A DNA stretch of 64,000 nt from Sinorhizobium meliloti. Lineage in GTDB: Bacteria; Pseudomonadota; Alphaproteobacteria; Rhizobiales; Rhizobiaceae. The DNA is taken from positions 3,408,618 through 3,472,617 of the forward strand of contig NZ_CP141212.1 in the NCBI RefSeq assembly GCF_035610345.1. The letters are read 5' to 3'. Position 1 is the stretch's first letter, and each line of letters begins with the position of its first letter. This document shows positions 1 to 7,998 of the stretch, piece after piece. The notes below the pieces were generated by a model that saw only the letters and a list, made by a program, of their open reading frames with translations, was not told the origin of the DNA and did no database searches. The translations under genes were made by a program, and so were the position numbers.

Positions 1-279
1 GGTCCGGCGGATCTTGCCGCGGACATGGGGCACCTCGGCAATCCGGGTCATCCGGAGGTACGGACAGCCATAATCGAGGCCTTCGCGCGGATCGAGCGTG
101 CCGGCAAGGCACGCGGGATCATGACCCTCGACCCGGCCCAGGCGCGCGACTATCGCGAGCTCGGTGCCGATTTCATGGCGATCGGCACCGATGTCACCTT
201 GCTCGTCAGCGCAACGGAGCGGCTGCGCCGGGAATTTCTTGGAGAGGGCGGACCGGTACGGACGGAATCCGGCTATTGA
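1..279 (+). CDS. HpcH/HpaI-family aldolase, C-terminal fragment
   Basis: The reading frame is open from the first base and ends at a TGA at 277-279, so the gene starts outside the window. About 92 residues remain. They open with GPADLAADMGHLGNPGHPEV, the conserved stretch of class II pyruvate aldolases of the HpcH/HpaI (2-keto-3-deoxy sugar acid, RhmA, GarL) family that holds a metal-binding Asp after the Gly-Pro-Ala. The end of the barrel follows (GADFMAIGTDVTLL). These enzymes cleave 2-keto-3-deoxy acids to pyruvate and an aldehyde. That fits the dehydratase and dehydrogenases downstream, although a divergent regulator and a repeat lie between them. The exact substrate cannot be told from this part. 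Confidence 0.85.
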   Translation, partial: GPADLAADMGHLGNPGHPEVRTAIIEAFARIERAGKARGIMTLDPAQARDYRELGADFMAIGTDVTLLVSATERLRREFLGEGGPVRTESGY

Positions 280-306
280 TCGATTCCTCACAAGGACTGG
301 GAAGGG

Positions 307-491
307 CGTCTCATAAGACGCGCGGGCTGTAGGAAACTTTTCGGAGGACGGCAATCTCTCCTCCGTCCTCATCCCTGTGCTCGTCACAGGGATCCAGCAG
401 CGCCGCGTCTGCGGCGCGGGAAGAGTTCTTTCAGCCCAAGGACTTGGTCTGGCTGGATCCCTGTGACGAGCACAGGGATGAGGCGATCAAA
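307..491. repeat. RIME-type mosaic intergenic repeat, copy 1
   Basis: Bases 307-335 match the end of a shorter repeat (see 53590-53693). They are followed by an element bounded by a perfect 31-bp inverted repeat (367-397 against 453-483). A GC-rich core at 398-419 is itself self-complementary (cgccgcgtctgcggcgcg). The same arrangement recurs at 53664-53855. It resembles the Rhizobium-specific intergenic mosaic elements. It fills most of the 271-base gap between the aldolase and the GntR gene, and no gene is seen in it. Confidence 0.85.
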
Positions 492-550
492 CAAGCGGCG
501 AACGGAAAACCGTCACACACATTTCCTGGAAACGCTCCAGTCATCGTGAC

Positions 551-1429
551 CTACGGAATCGACTGGAGCAGCGTCTCCCGCGCCGATTTCAAGTGTCGCC
601 GGCAGGCCTGTTCGGCGAGCGTGGGGTCGCGCGATTGCAGCGCGGCGATATAGTCGAGATGCTCCTCCAGCGCCCGGGCGTTGCGCTCCCGCGCATTCGC
701 CTTGTTCCACTGGTAGTGATAGTGAAAGACGATGGCGATGACATCGTAGAAGTCGATGATGAAGCGGTTGCTGGACGATTTGTGCACCAGCAGGTGGAGG
801 CGCTCGTCGAGTTCGGAAAATTCGCTGTAGCGCTTGTCGATGTCGGCGAGAATCTCCCGATGCACCGCCTCGATCTTCTTCAGCTCCTCCCAGGCCGGGT
901 CCTGATCGGGAAGGGAGACGAAGCGAGCGGCCGAGCGCAGCTCGAACATCTCCCTCACTTCCGTCAGTTCGAGTGCGAATTCGCGCGTGAACCCCTTGAG
1001 GACCCAATGGCTGTTCGGCCGTTTTTCGATCAGCCCGAAACGGCTGAAGCGGATCAGGAATTCGCGCACGCTGGTCGTTCCGGCACCGATCTCGCGGGCA
1101 AGCTCGAGCTCGTTGATCTGCATGCCGGGCTCGGCGCCGCCGGCCAGAATCCGGCGCATGAAGCTCCGCTCGATCCTTTCGGCAAGCGAATCGGTCTCTG
1201 CGGTCGGGAAGTAGTCCGAGGGCTCAGGTCTTCTCAACACCGTCTTGCTGCGCTTGTCCCAGGCGATGAGGCTCAGTTCCTCGCAGCGCGTCAGGATGGC
1301 GCGCACGGTCGTGCGGCTGACGCCGAGCGCCTGCCCGAGCTCCGGTTCGGAGGGAAGCGTGGAAGTCTCCGCGAACAGCTCCAGGCAGCGGTTGAAGGCA
1401 TCCTTGAAAACGGTGTTCTGCTTCGCCAT
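551..1429 (-). CDS. GntR-family regulator with two winged-helix domains and FCD effector domain
   Basis: This 292-residue transcription factor probably represses or activates the divergent sugar-acid operon in response to a small carboxylate or sugar acid. The FCD-type all-alpha effector domain covers about residues 155-285 (ELTEVREMFELRSAARF, then EEHLDYIAAL near the end). It carries two winged-helix segments rather than one. The first is at about 10-66 (TLPSEPELGQALGVSRTTVR), a textbook GntR recognition region. The second is at about 78-150 (INELELAREIGAGTTSVREF), the usual FadR/FCD-subfamily position. It is divergent from the dehydratase gene, with an inverted repeat at 1528-1551 between them. 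The ATG at 1429 fits the domain boundary, but its ribosome site is weak. Confidence 0.88.
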   Translation of the reverse strand: MAKQNTVFKDAFNRCLELFAETSTLPSEPELGQALGVSRTTVRAILTRCEELSLIAWDKRSKTVLRRPEPSDYFPTAETDSLAERIERSFMRRILAGGAEPGMQINELELAREIGAGTTSVREFLIRFSRFGLIEKRPNSHWVLKGFTREFALELTEVREMFELRSAARFVSLPDQDPAWEELKKIEAVHREILADIDKRYSEFSELDERLHLLVHKSSSNRFIIDFYDVIAIVFHYHYQWNKANARERNARALEEHLDYIAALQSRDPTLAEQACRRHLKSARETLLQSIP

Positions 1430-1527
1430 GGCGAGGATCCGGCCCGGTTCGGGTTTTTCGTGTCGGCACGTCGAGGCTCCCGTTCCGCGACTGCCGCAAT
1501 GGGCCCATAATAGCCATTGACGAACAT

Positions 1528-1551
1528 CTGTCTATTGTAGATAAAAGACAG
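1528..1551. promoter_or_regulatory. candidate operator for the divergent GntR regulator
   Basis: CTGTCT at 1528-1533 is the reverse complement of AGACAG at 1546-1551. Between them lies TCTATTGTAGATA (1531-1543), which looks like the TTGT-N-ACAA style sites of FadR/FCD-type GntR proteins. It lies in the divergent intergenic region, 45 bases before the preferred TTG start of the dehydratase gene. Assignment to the neighbouring GntR protein is inference. Confidence 0.5.
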
Positions 1552-1596
1552 AACCAGTGTTTTCACATGTGGGGAACCGTTCGGGAGGAGCTTGAT

Positions 1597-3102
1597 TTGC
1601 CCGCACCGTCTTCGATCCTTCTTTCGCCGGACGATAACGTCGTCGTTGCCACCGCTGCGATTGCGCCGGGCGACCGGCTGGCCGGCGGCGTGTCGGCGGT
1701 CGCGCGCATCGAGCCGGGCCACAAGGCCGCGATCCGCAGGATCGACGTCGGTGAGCCGGTGGTCAAATACGGCCAGGCGATCGGCCGCGCCACGTCCCCC
1801 ATCGCGGCCGGCGAGCACGTTCATTCGCATAACCTTGCCTTCGATCAGGGTCGGCTCGCCATTGGTGCCGCCGTTCCGCCGGAGGCTGCCAGCGAGGCGG
1901 ACAAAGCGCGCACGTTCCTCGGCTATCGACGGGCGGACGGCCGGGCCGCAACGCGCAATTATATCGGCATCGTCGCCAGCGTGAACTGTTCCACCACGGT
2001 CTGTCGCGCGATCGCGGACGAGGCGAACAGGCGCATTCTGCCGAAATATGAAGGCATCGACGGTTTCGTGCCGATAGTCCACGACCAGGGATGCGGCATG
2101 TTGTCCACGGGCGACGGCATGAAGAACCTGCACCGGACGCTCGCCGGCTATGCGCGTCACGCGAATTTCGGCGGCGTGCTGATGGTCGGGCTCGGCTGCG
2201 AGGTCAATCAGCTGACGCTCTACGGCCAGAGCGGGGCCGGGGCCGAGAAGCGGCATTTCAACATCCAGGAGGCCGGCGGCTCGCGCCGTTCCGTCGAGCG
2301 CGCGCTCGGCATTCTCGACGAGATCGCCAAGGAAGTCGCGGCCGCCAGGCGCGTGCCGATCCCGGTCAGCGAGATCATCGTGGGGCTGCAATGCGGCGGT
2401 TCGGACGGGCTTTCCGGCATCACCGCCAATCCGGCGCTCGGTGCGGCGGTCGACATACTCGCCGCCGCCGGCGGCACGGCGATCCTTTCCGAGACCTCCG
2501 AGATCTATGGAGCCGAACATCTCCTGCGCAGCCGTGCGGTAAACGAGACGGTCGCGGTCAAGCTCGATGGCCTGATCGCCTGGTGGGAGGACTATGTGGC
2601 GATGCATGGCGCGTCGCTCGACAATAATCCTTCGCCGGGTAACAAGCGAGGCGGCCTGACGACGATTCTCGAGAAATCGCTGGGCGCCGTCGCCAAGGGC
2701 GGCCGCTCGCCGTTGACGGCTGTCTACAATTACGCCGAGCGCGTGACGGAGCCCGGACTGGTCTTCATGGACACGCCCGGCTACGATCCGGTTTCGGCCA
2801 CCGGCCAGGTCGCCGGCGGCGCCAACGTGATCGCGTTCACCACCGGCCGCGGCAGCTGTTTCGGCTGTCGGCCGGCGCCGTCGATCAAGCTCACCAGCAA
2901 CACGGCGCTCTATCGGGCCATGGAAGAGGACATGGACATTGACTGCGGCGTCATCGCCTCGGGTGAAGCGACGATCGCCGATCTCGGCCGGGGGATTTTC
3001 GAGCTCATCATAGAGACCGCCTCGGGCCGAAAGACCAAGAGCGAGCTTTTCGGCTACGGCGACAACGAATTCGTGCCCTGGCATCTGGGGGCGACGCTTT
3101 AA
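1597..3102 (+). CDS. UxaA-family sugar-acid dehydratase (altronate dehydratase-like)
   Basis: Member of the altronate/galactarate dehydratase family: iron-dependent enzymes that dehydrate a sugar acid to its 2-keto-3-deoxy acid. A short N-terminal SAF-like domain (about residues 1-75) is joined to the catalytic part. Conserved cysteine clusters are visible: SVNCSTTVC, HDQGCGM, GLGCEV, GLQCGGSDGLSGITANPALG and GRGSCFGCRPAPSIKLTSN. The TTG at 1597 is preferred because gggaggag (1583-1590) lies six bases before it, giving 501 residues. An in-frame ATG at 1567 has no Shine-Dalgarno and sits only 15 bases after the candidate operator. Family members act on altronate, galactarate, L-fuconate or L-galactonate-type acids; the substrate is not fixed by sequence. 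It leads the operon with the reductase and transporter. Confidence 0.88.
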   Translation: MPAPSSILLSPDDNVVVATAAIAPGDRLAGGVSAVARIEPGHKAAIRRIDVGEPVVKYGQAIGRATSPIAAGEHVHSHNLAFDQGRLAIGAAVPPEAASEADKARTFLGYRRADGRAATRNYIGIVASVNCSTTVCRAIADEANRRILPKYEGIDGFVPIVHDQGCGMLSTGDGMKNLHRTLAGYARHANFGGVLMVGLGCEVNQLTLYGQSGAGAEKRHFNIQEAGGSRRSVERALGILDEIAKEVAAARRVPIPVSEIIVGLQCGGSDGLSGITANPALGAAVDILAAAGGTAILSETSEIYGAEHLLRSRAVNETVAVKLDGLIAWWEDYVAMHGASLDNNPSPGNKRGGLTTILEKSLGAVAKGGRSPLTAVYNYAERVTEPGLVFMDTPGYDPVSATGQVAGGANVIAFTTGRGSCFGCRPAPSIKLTSNTALYRAMEEDMDIDCGVIASGEATIADLGRGIFELIIETASGRKTKSELFGYGDNEFVPWHLGATL

Positions 3103-3162
3103 GGCTGAGGGGCGAAGCGAGACGCATGTAAGGGCGCAATCCTTGGGGGAGGAAAACAAGGA

Positions 3163-4182
3163 ATGCAGACGAGAAGGATAGGCCGGACCGCGCTTGCGGT
3201 GACGGAGTACAGTTTCGGAACAGCGGGACTGGGCGGTCTCTATCGCGAATGCACCCGCGAAGCGGCGATGGCGACGCTCGACGCCGCCTGGGAAGCGGGT
3301 ATCCGCTATTTCGATACGGCGCCGTTCTATGGGCTTGGCCTTGCCGAGCGGCGGGTCGGCGATTTCCTGCGCGACAAGCCGCGCGACAGCTTCGTGCTGT
3401 CGACGAAGGTCGGTCGCCTGCTTCATCCGGTGCCCGAGAACCAGGTCCCTGACTTTTCCTACGTCAAGCCGCTGAACTTCGACGTCACCTATGACTACGG
3501 CTACGACGCGATCATGCGTTCGGTCGAGATGAGTTATGCCCGTCTCGGTCTCAACCGAATCGATATTCTTTATGTCCACGACATTGGCGGCTACACGCAT
3601 GGTGCGGCGAAAAACGCCGTTTACCTGCGGCAGCTTCTGGATTCCGGCCTGAAAGCACTCGAGGAGCTGAAATCGAGCGGCGTCATTTCGGCCTACGGTC
3701 TCGGCGTCAACGAGGTGCCGGTCTGCCTCGACGTCATGCGCCAGGCCGACATCGACTGCATCCTGCTTGCCGGCCGCTATACGCTCCTGGACCGCTCCGC
3801 GGTTGCCGAGCTCCTGCCGCTCTGCGCGAAGAAGCACACCTCGCTGGTCGTCGGCGGCGTGTTCAATTCCGGCATTCTCGCGACCGGGCCGGTCGAGGGA
3901 GCGCATTTCGATTACATGCCGGCGACCGACGAGGTGCGCGCCAAGGTCGCGGCGATGGAAGCCATCGCCGGGCAGCGCGCCATGCCGCTGGCCGCCCCGG
4001 CCCTGCAGTTCCCGCTGGCCAATCCCAACGTCGCCTCGGTGCTGCTCGGAACCGCCAAACCGTCGAGCCTGAAACGGAACATGGAACTGACCCGCTACGG
4101 GATCGCGCCGGAAGATTACGCGGCCTTCGAACCCCATACACTTGTCGCGCCCGAGCTGGGGCCGGAGGCGGTAAGGGCCTGA
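3163..4182 (+). CDS. aldo/keto reductase, L-fucose / L-galactose / D-threo-aldose 1-dehydrogenase type
   Basis: A 339-residue aldo/keto reductase barrel that would oxidise a sugar at C1 to the lactone using NAD(P). It shows FDTAPFYG (catalytic Asp and Tyr), STKVGR (Lys) and ILYVHDIGG (His) in the AKR order. The insert VPDFSYVKPLNFDVTYDYGYDA, partly visible as FDVTYDYGYDA, is typical of the D-threo-aldose 1-dehydrogenase / pyridoxal dehydrogenase branch. The ATG is preceded by a good ribosome site (gggggagg). It lies 60 bases after the dehydratase, so dehydrogenation and dehydration probably belong to one oxidative sugar pathway. A lactonase for the step between them is not in the window. Confidence 0.87.
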   Translation: MQTRRIGRTALAVTEYSFGTAGLGGLYRECTREAAMATLDAAWEAGIRYFDTAPFYGLGLAERRVGDFLRDKPRDSFVLSTKVGRLLHPVPENQVPDFSYVKPLNFDVTYDYGYDAIMRSVEMSYARLGLNRIDILYVHDIGGYTHGAAKNAVYLRQLLDSGLKALEELKSSGVISAYGLGVNEVPVCLDVMRQADIDCILLAGRYTLLDRSAVAELLPLCAKKHTSLVVGGVFNSGILATGPVEGAHFDYMPATDEVRAKVAAMEAIAGQRAMPLAAPALQFPLANPNVASVLLGTAKPSSLKRNMELTRYGIAPEDYAAFEPHTLVAPELGPEAVRA

Positions 4183-4288
4183 TGCTTCGCCGCCCTCGAT
4201 GGCGGCCGCCACTCTCCATAAGCAACCGGGCCGCATGCACCTGGCGACCCGGTCGATAACGGAACAAGGTGTAACTGAGGAGAACCCG

Positions 4289-5278
4289 ATGAGCATAGCC
4301 AAGCGCATTCTTTCACGCCGTGCCTTCAATGCCCTGGCCGGCGCCGCTTTCGTCGCCGCAATGGTCCCCGCGACCTCTTTCGCGCAGGACGTCACCATTC
4401 CCATCATCGTCAAGGACACCACCTCCTTCTACTGGCAGATCGTGCTTGCGGGGGCGCGCGCCGCCGGCAAGGATCTCGGTGTCAACGTGCCGGAGCTCGG
4501 CGCCCAGTCGGAATCCGACATCAACGGCCAGATCACCATCCTGGAAAACGCCGTTGCGGGCGCGCCGGCCGCGGTCGTGATCGCGCCGACGGAGTTCAAG
4601 GCGCTCGGCAAGCCCGTCGACGAGGCCGCCAAATCGGTTCCGGTGATCGGCATCGATTCCGGGGCGGATTCGAAGGCCTTCACCTCGTTCCTGACCACGG
4701 ACAACGTCCAGGGCGGACGCATAGCCGCCGACGGTCTTGCCGCCGCCATCAAGGAGGCGACCGGCAAGGAAGAGGGCGAGATCGCGATCATCACCAGCCT
4801 GCCGGGTGTCGGCTCGCTCGACCAGCGCCGCGAAGGCTTTCTCGATCAGGTCAAGACGAAATATCCGGGCCTGAAAGTGGTTGCCGACAAATATGCCGAC
4901 GGTCAGGCGACGACCGGTCTCAACATCATGACCGATCTGATCACCGCCAATCCCGACCTCGTCGGCGTTTTCGCCTCGAACCTGATCATGGCGCAGGGCG
5001 TCGGCCAGGCGATCGCCGAGAACAAGCTCGGCGACAAGATCAAGGTGATCGGCTTCGACAGCGACGACAAGACCGTGGGCTTCCTCAAGGAAGGCGTGCT
5101 GGCGGGCCTCGTCGTCCAGGACCCCTACCGCATGGGCTATGACGGCGTGAAGACGGCTCTTGCGGTCTCCAAGGGCGAGAAGGTCGAAGCCAATGTCGAT
5201 ACCGGCGCGAATCTGGTCACCAAGGCCAATATGAGCGAGCCGAAGATCGACGCGCTTTTGAATCCGAAGGTCAACTGA
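4289..5278 (+). CDS. sugar ABC transporter periplasmic binding protein (ribose/CUT2 type)
   Basis: 329-residue periplasmic solute-binding protein of the Peripla_BP_4 / RbsB type. The N-terminus has a twin-arginine-like start (LSRRAFNALAGAA) and a signal-peptide cleavage site at about residue 32 (ATSFA before QDVTIPIIVKD). The body has the two-lobed ribose-binding pattern, including LENAVAGAPAAVVIAPTEF and GVFASNLIMAQGVGQAI. The ATG at 4289 is chosen over the upstream in-frame start because it directly follows actgaggagaac and gives a clean signal peptide. It feeds the ATPase and permease encoded next. The ligand is unknown; L-fucose or a related sugar is a guess from the enzymes around it. 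Confidence 0.93.
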   Translation: MSIAKRILSRRAFNALAGAAFVAAMVPATSFAQDVTIPIIVKDTTSFYWQIVLAGARAAGKDLGVNVPELGAQSESDINGQITILENAVAGAPAAVVIAPTEFKALGKPVDEAAKSVPVIGIDSGADSKAFTSFLTTDNVQGGRIAADGLAAAIKEATGKEEGEIAIITSLPGVGSLDQRREGFLDQVKTKYPGLKVVADKYADGQATTGLNIMTDLITANPDLVGVFASNLIMAQGVGQAIAENKLGDKIKVIGFDSDDKTVGFLKEGVLAGLVVQDPYRMGYDGVKTALAVSKGEKVEANVDTGANLVTKANMSEPKIDALLNPKVN

Positions 5279-5289
5279 AGAGCGCGATT

Positions 5290-5361
5290 GCGCGGCGCCG
5301 TAGGACCGGCGCTGCGCATCGCCTTCAGGAGAACAGTGCAACGGCCGAAGGGAATCGGCCG
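5290..5361 (+). other. two stem-loops between binding-protein and ATPase genes
   Basis: The first stem-loop is 5290-5300 paired with 5307-5317 (one mismatch). The second is 5342-5348 with 5355-5361 (CGGCCGA / TCGGCCG). Neither has a T-run. Hairpins here commonly stabilise the abundant binding-protein transcript or weaken read-through into the less needed membrane genes; this is inference for this operon. Confidence 0.5.
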
Positions 5362-5390
5362 CTGCGATCCCGGAAGTGGAGGACAATGCC

Positions 5391-6944
5391 ATGATAGGGC
5401 TTCAAGAGGTCAGCCATCGCCATGACGAACAGGTGAGGGCGGCGGGCGCCCATCCGGTTCCAAAGGGCGAGCCCATCCTGGAACTCCGCGGCCTGCAGAA
5501 AAACTACGGCGCGGTCGAGGCTTTGAAGCCCGCGACCATGACCTTTCTATCCGGCGAAATCCACGCGATCGTCGGCGAGAACGGTGCCGGCAAATCGACG
5601 CTGATCAAGCTCCTGACCGGGGTCATTGCCCGCAGTGCCGGAGAAATCCGCTGGTGCGGCGAGACAGTCGACCTGGCCACGCCCAACGAAGCGATCGCCC
5701 GCGGCATCAACGCGGTTCACCAGGAGGTGGTGCTTTGCCCGCATCTGAGCGTCGCGGCGAACATGTTCCTGGGCGACGAGATGAACCGGCGCGGACTGAT
5801 GCGCAAGCGCGCGATGACAGGCGCGGCCCAGGGCGTGCTTGACGATCTCGGCTTCAACCTGCCCGCCAATGCCGAACTCGGCAGTCTGACGATCGGCCAG
5901 CAGCAGCTGGTCGCCACTGCTCGTGCGGCCATGCGTGGCACGCAGTTCCTCATCTTCGACGAGCCCACGGCCTATCTCACGCGACAGGAATCGGCGCAGC
6001 TTTTCCGCCTGATCCGCCGGCTGCAGGGCGAGGGCGTCACGATCGTCTATATCAGCCACAGGCTGGAAGAAGTGTTCGAGCTCGCGGACCGCGTCTCGGT
6101 GCTTCGCGACGGCACGCATGTCGGCACGCGCGCGATTTCCGAGACGAACGAGGCCGAGCTCATCACTCTGATGATCAACCGCACGATCGAACAGATCTAC
6201 CACAAGGAACGTTTCCAGCCGGGCGAGATGATCGTCGAGACGCGCGGGCTCTCCGGTCCCGGTTTCCGCGACATATCGCTCTCGGTCAGGGCGGGTGAGA
6301 TTGTCGGGCTCTACGGTCTGATCGGTGCCGGCCGCAGCGAATTCGCGCTCGGACTTTACGGGCGCAACACGGTGAGCGAAGGAGAGATCTTCTGGCAGGG
6401 CCGAAAGGTCGAGATAGCCAATGAGCGCAAGGCCATGGACCTGGGGATCGCGCTCGCGCCGGAGAGCCGCCGCGATCAGGGCCTGTGCCTCAACCTGCCG
6501 ATCGGCGTCAACATCAACCTGCCTGTTTTCAAAAGGCTGACGCGCGGCTTGACGATCAACCGCGCGCAGGAGGCCTCCAATGCCGAGCGTCAGATCCGGG
6601 ATCTGAAGATCAAGACGCCGTCGCGGCGCGTGCTTGCCTCCGCCATGTCCGGCGGCAACCAGCAGAAGATCGTGATCGGCAGATGGCTGAGCCACGGCGC
6701 GAAGCTCTTTATCTTCGACGAGCCGACCGTGGGCGTCGATGTCGGCACCAAGGCGGAAATCTACCGGCTGTTTGCGCGGCTTCTGGAGAACGGGGCAGGG
6801 ATCATCCTGATCTCCTCCTACCTGCCGGAGGTCTATGAGCTGGCCGATCGCCTGCATGTGTTCCGGCAGGGGCGGCTTGTGGCAAGCCACGACTACCGGG
6901 CCGCAAGCCATGAGGAAGTGCTGGCGCAGGCGATCAATGCCTGA
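5391..6944 (+). CDS. sugar ABC transporter ATP-binding protein, two nucleotide-binding domains
   Basis: 517-residue RbsA/MglA-type ATPase driving uptake of the sugar held by the preceding binding protein. The N-terminal domain has an intact Walker A (GENGAGKSTLIK), the signature region LTIGQQQLVATARA and Walker B (LIFDEPTAYLT). The C-terminal domain has the usual degenerate Walker A (GLIGAGRSEFALGLYG), with MSGGNQQKIVIGRWL and FDEPTVGVDVG. The ATG at 5391 is used because ggaggac ends just before it; an upstream in-frame GTG at 5376 overlaps that ribosome site. It is followed after 33 bases by the permease. Confidence 0.95.
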   Translation: MIGLQEVSHRHDEQVRAAGAHPVPKGEPILELRGLQKNYGAVEALKPATMTFLSGEIHAIVGENGAGKSTLIKLLTGVIARSAGEIRWCGETVDLATPNEAIARGINAVHQEVVLCPHLSVAANMFLGDEMNRRGLMRKRAMTGAAQGVLDDLGFNLPANAELGSLTIGQQQLVATARAAMRGTQFLIFDEPTAYLTRQESAQLFRLIRRLQGEGVTIVYISHRLEEVFELADRVSVLRDGTHVGTRAISETNEAELITLMINRTIEQIYHKERFQPGEMIVETRGLSGPGFRDISLSVRAGEIVGLYGLIGAGRSEFALGLYGRNTVSEGEIFWQGRKVEIANERKAMDLGIALAPESRRDQGLCLNLPIGVNINLPVFKRLTRGLTINRAQEASNAERQIRDLKIKTPSRRVLASAMSGGNQQKIVIGRWLSHGAKLFIFDEPTVGVDVGTKAEIYRLFARLLENGAGIILISSYLPEVYELADRLHVFRQGRLVASHDYRAASHEEVLAQAINA

Positions 6945-6977
6945 GAGCCGGATGAGGAAGGACGCAGGGAGGAAGCG

Positions 6978-7952
6978 ATGAGTGTGGAAACGGTTGAAAG
7001 CGCGGGACCGACGCCGAAGAAAGGCGTCAGCATCCTGTTCGGTCTTACGCTCGTGGGATTGCTGGTCGTCCTCTGGCTGCTCCTGGGCCTGGCGACCAAT
7101 GCCTTCTGGACGCCCAACAACATCAGCAACCTCCTGCGCCAGGGGGCGATGACCGCGATTCTCGCCGTAGGCCAGACCTTCGTCATCATCACGGCCGGCA
7201 TCGACCTTTCGGTCGGAGCCGTCGTCGGTTTCACCAGCGTCATCGTCGCCTGGCTGCTCGCGGCGGGGGTTCCGCTCTGGCTCGCGATCATCGCGACGCT
7301 GGCGATCGGCGTGCTGATCGGCGCCTTCCATGCCTTCGGCATCGTCCGCATGGGGCTGCCGCCCTTCATCATCACGCTTGCGACGCTGACCTCGCTTCGC
7401 GGCATCGGTCTCCTGATAACAAACGGCTCGACCATCTCGATCACCAACGACGCCTTCACCACTTTCTCACGCGCCGACTTCCTCGGAGTTCCCAGTCTTT
7501 TCTGGATGGTGATCGTCGTTGCAATTCCGGCTTACGTCTTCCTGCATCTGAGCCGCTTCGGCCGCTATCTCTTCGCCGTCGGCTCCAACCGCGAGGCGGC
7601 GCGCCTTTCCGGCGTCAACGTCAACCGAACGATCTATCTGGCCTATATCCTGTCATCGACCTGCGCCGCCTTTGTCGGGCTTCTGCTCGCCTCGCGCATC
7701 GGCATCGGCAACGCCACGCAGGCCGAAGGCTGGGAGCTGCAGGCGATCGCTTCGTCGGTCATCGGCGGCACGAGCCTTTTCGGCGCGGTCGGCTCGGTTC
7801 ACGGTCCCCTGCTCGGCGCCTTCATCCTTGCCACGATCAACAACGGTGCCAATCTCCTGAACGTCAATTCCTTCTGGCAGCGCATCATCACCGGGTTGCT
7901 GATCATCGTGATCGTCTATTTCGACCAGTTGCGACGGCGGGGGGCGCGGTGA
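6978..7952 (+). CDS. sugar ABC transporter permease (ribose/CUT2 type)
   Basis: 324-residue inner-membrane permease of the RbsC / BPD_transp_2 family with about eight to ten hydrophobic segments. It has the characteristic GQTFVIITAGIDLSVGAVVG motif near residue 70 and GSNREAARLSGVNV, the cytoplasmic loop that contacts the ATPase. A strong ribosome site (gcagggaggaagcg) precedes the ATG. It completes a binding protein-ATPase-permease set and is followed after 46 bases by the alcohol dehydrogenase. Confidence 0.95.
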   Translation: MSVETVESAGPTPKKGVSILFGLTLVGLLVVLWLLLGLATNAFWTPNNISNLLRQGAMTAILAVGQTFVIITAGIDLSVGAVVGFTSVIVAWLLAAGVPLWLAIIATLAIGVLIGAFHAFGIVRMGLPPFIITLATLTSLRGIGLLITNGSTISITNDAFTTFSRADFLGVPSLFWMVIVVAIPAYVFLHLSRFGRYLFAVGSNREAARLSGVNVNRTIYLAYILSSTCAAFVGLLLASRIGIGNATQAEGWELQAIASSVIGGTSLFGAVGSVHGPLLGAFILATINNGANLLNVNSFWQRIITGLLIIVIVYFDQLRRRGAR

Positions 7953-7998
7953 TGGCCGCCTGCCCGCAACCGGTCCCCAGCAAGCTTCGGAGCGCCGC

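Noticed and set aside
444..653. 69-residue plus-strand frame starting MVWLDPCDEHRDE, and a similar one at 53803
   Set aside because: Both lie in the RIME-type repeat and share its sequence; no ribosome site or domain.
1291..4422. 1043-residue minus-strand open frame
   Set aside because: Antisense shadow of the dehydratase and reductase genes, caused by high GC and codon bias; its residues are low-complexity Arg/Gly/Ala/Asp with no domain.
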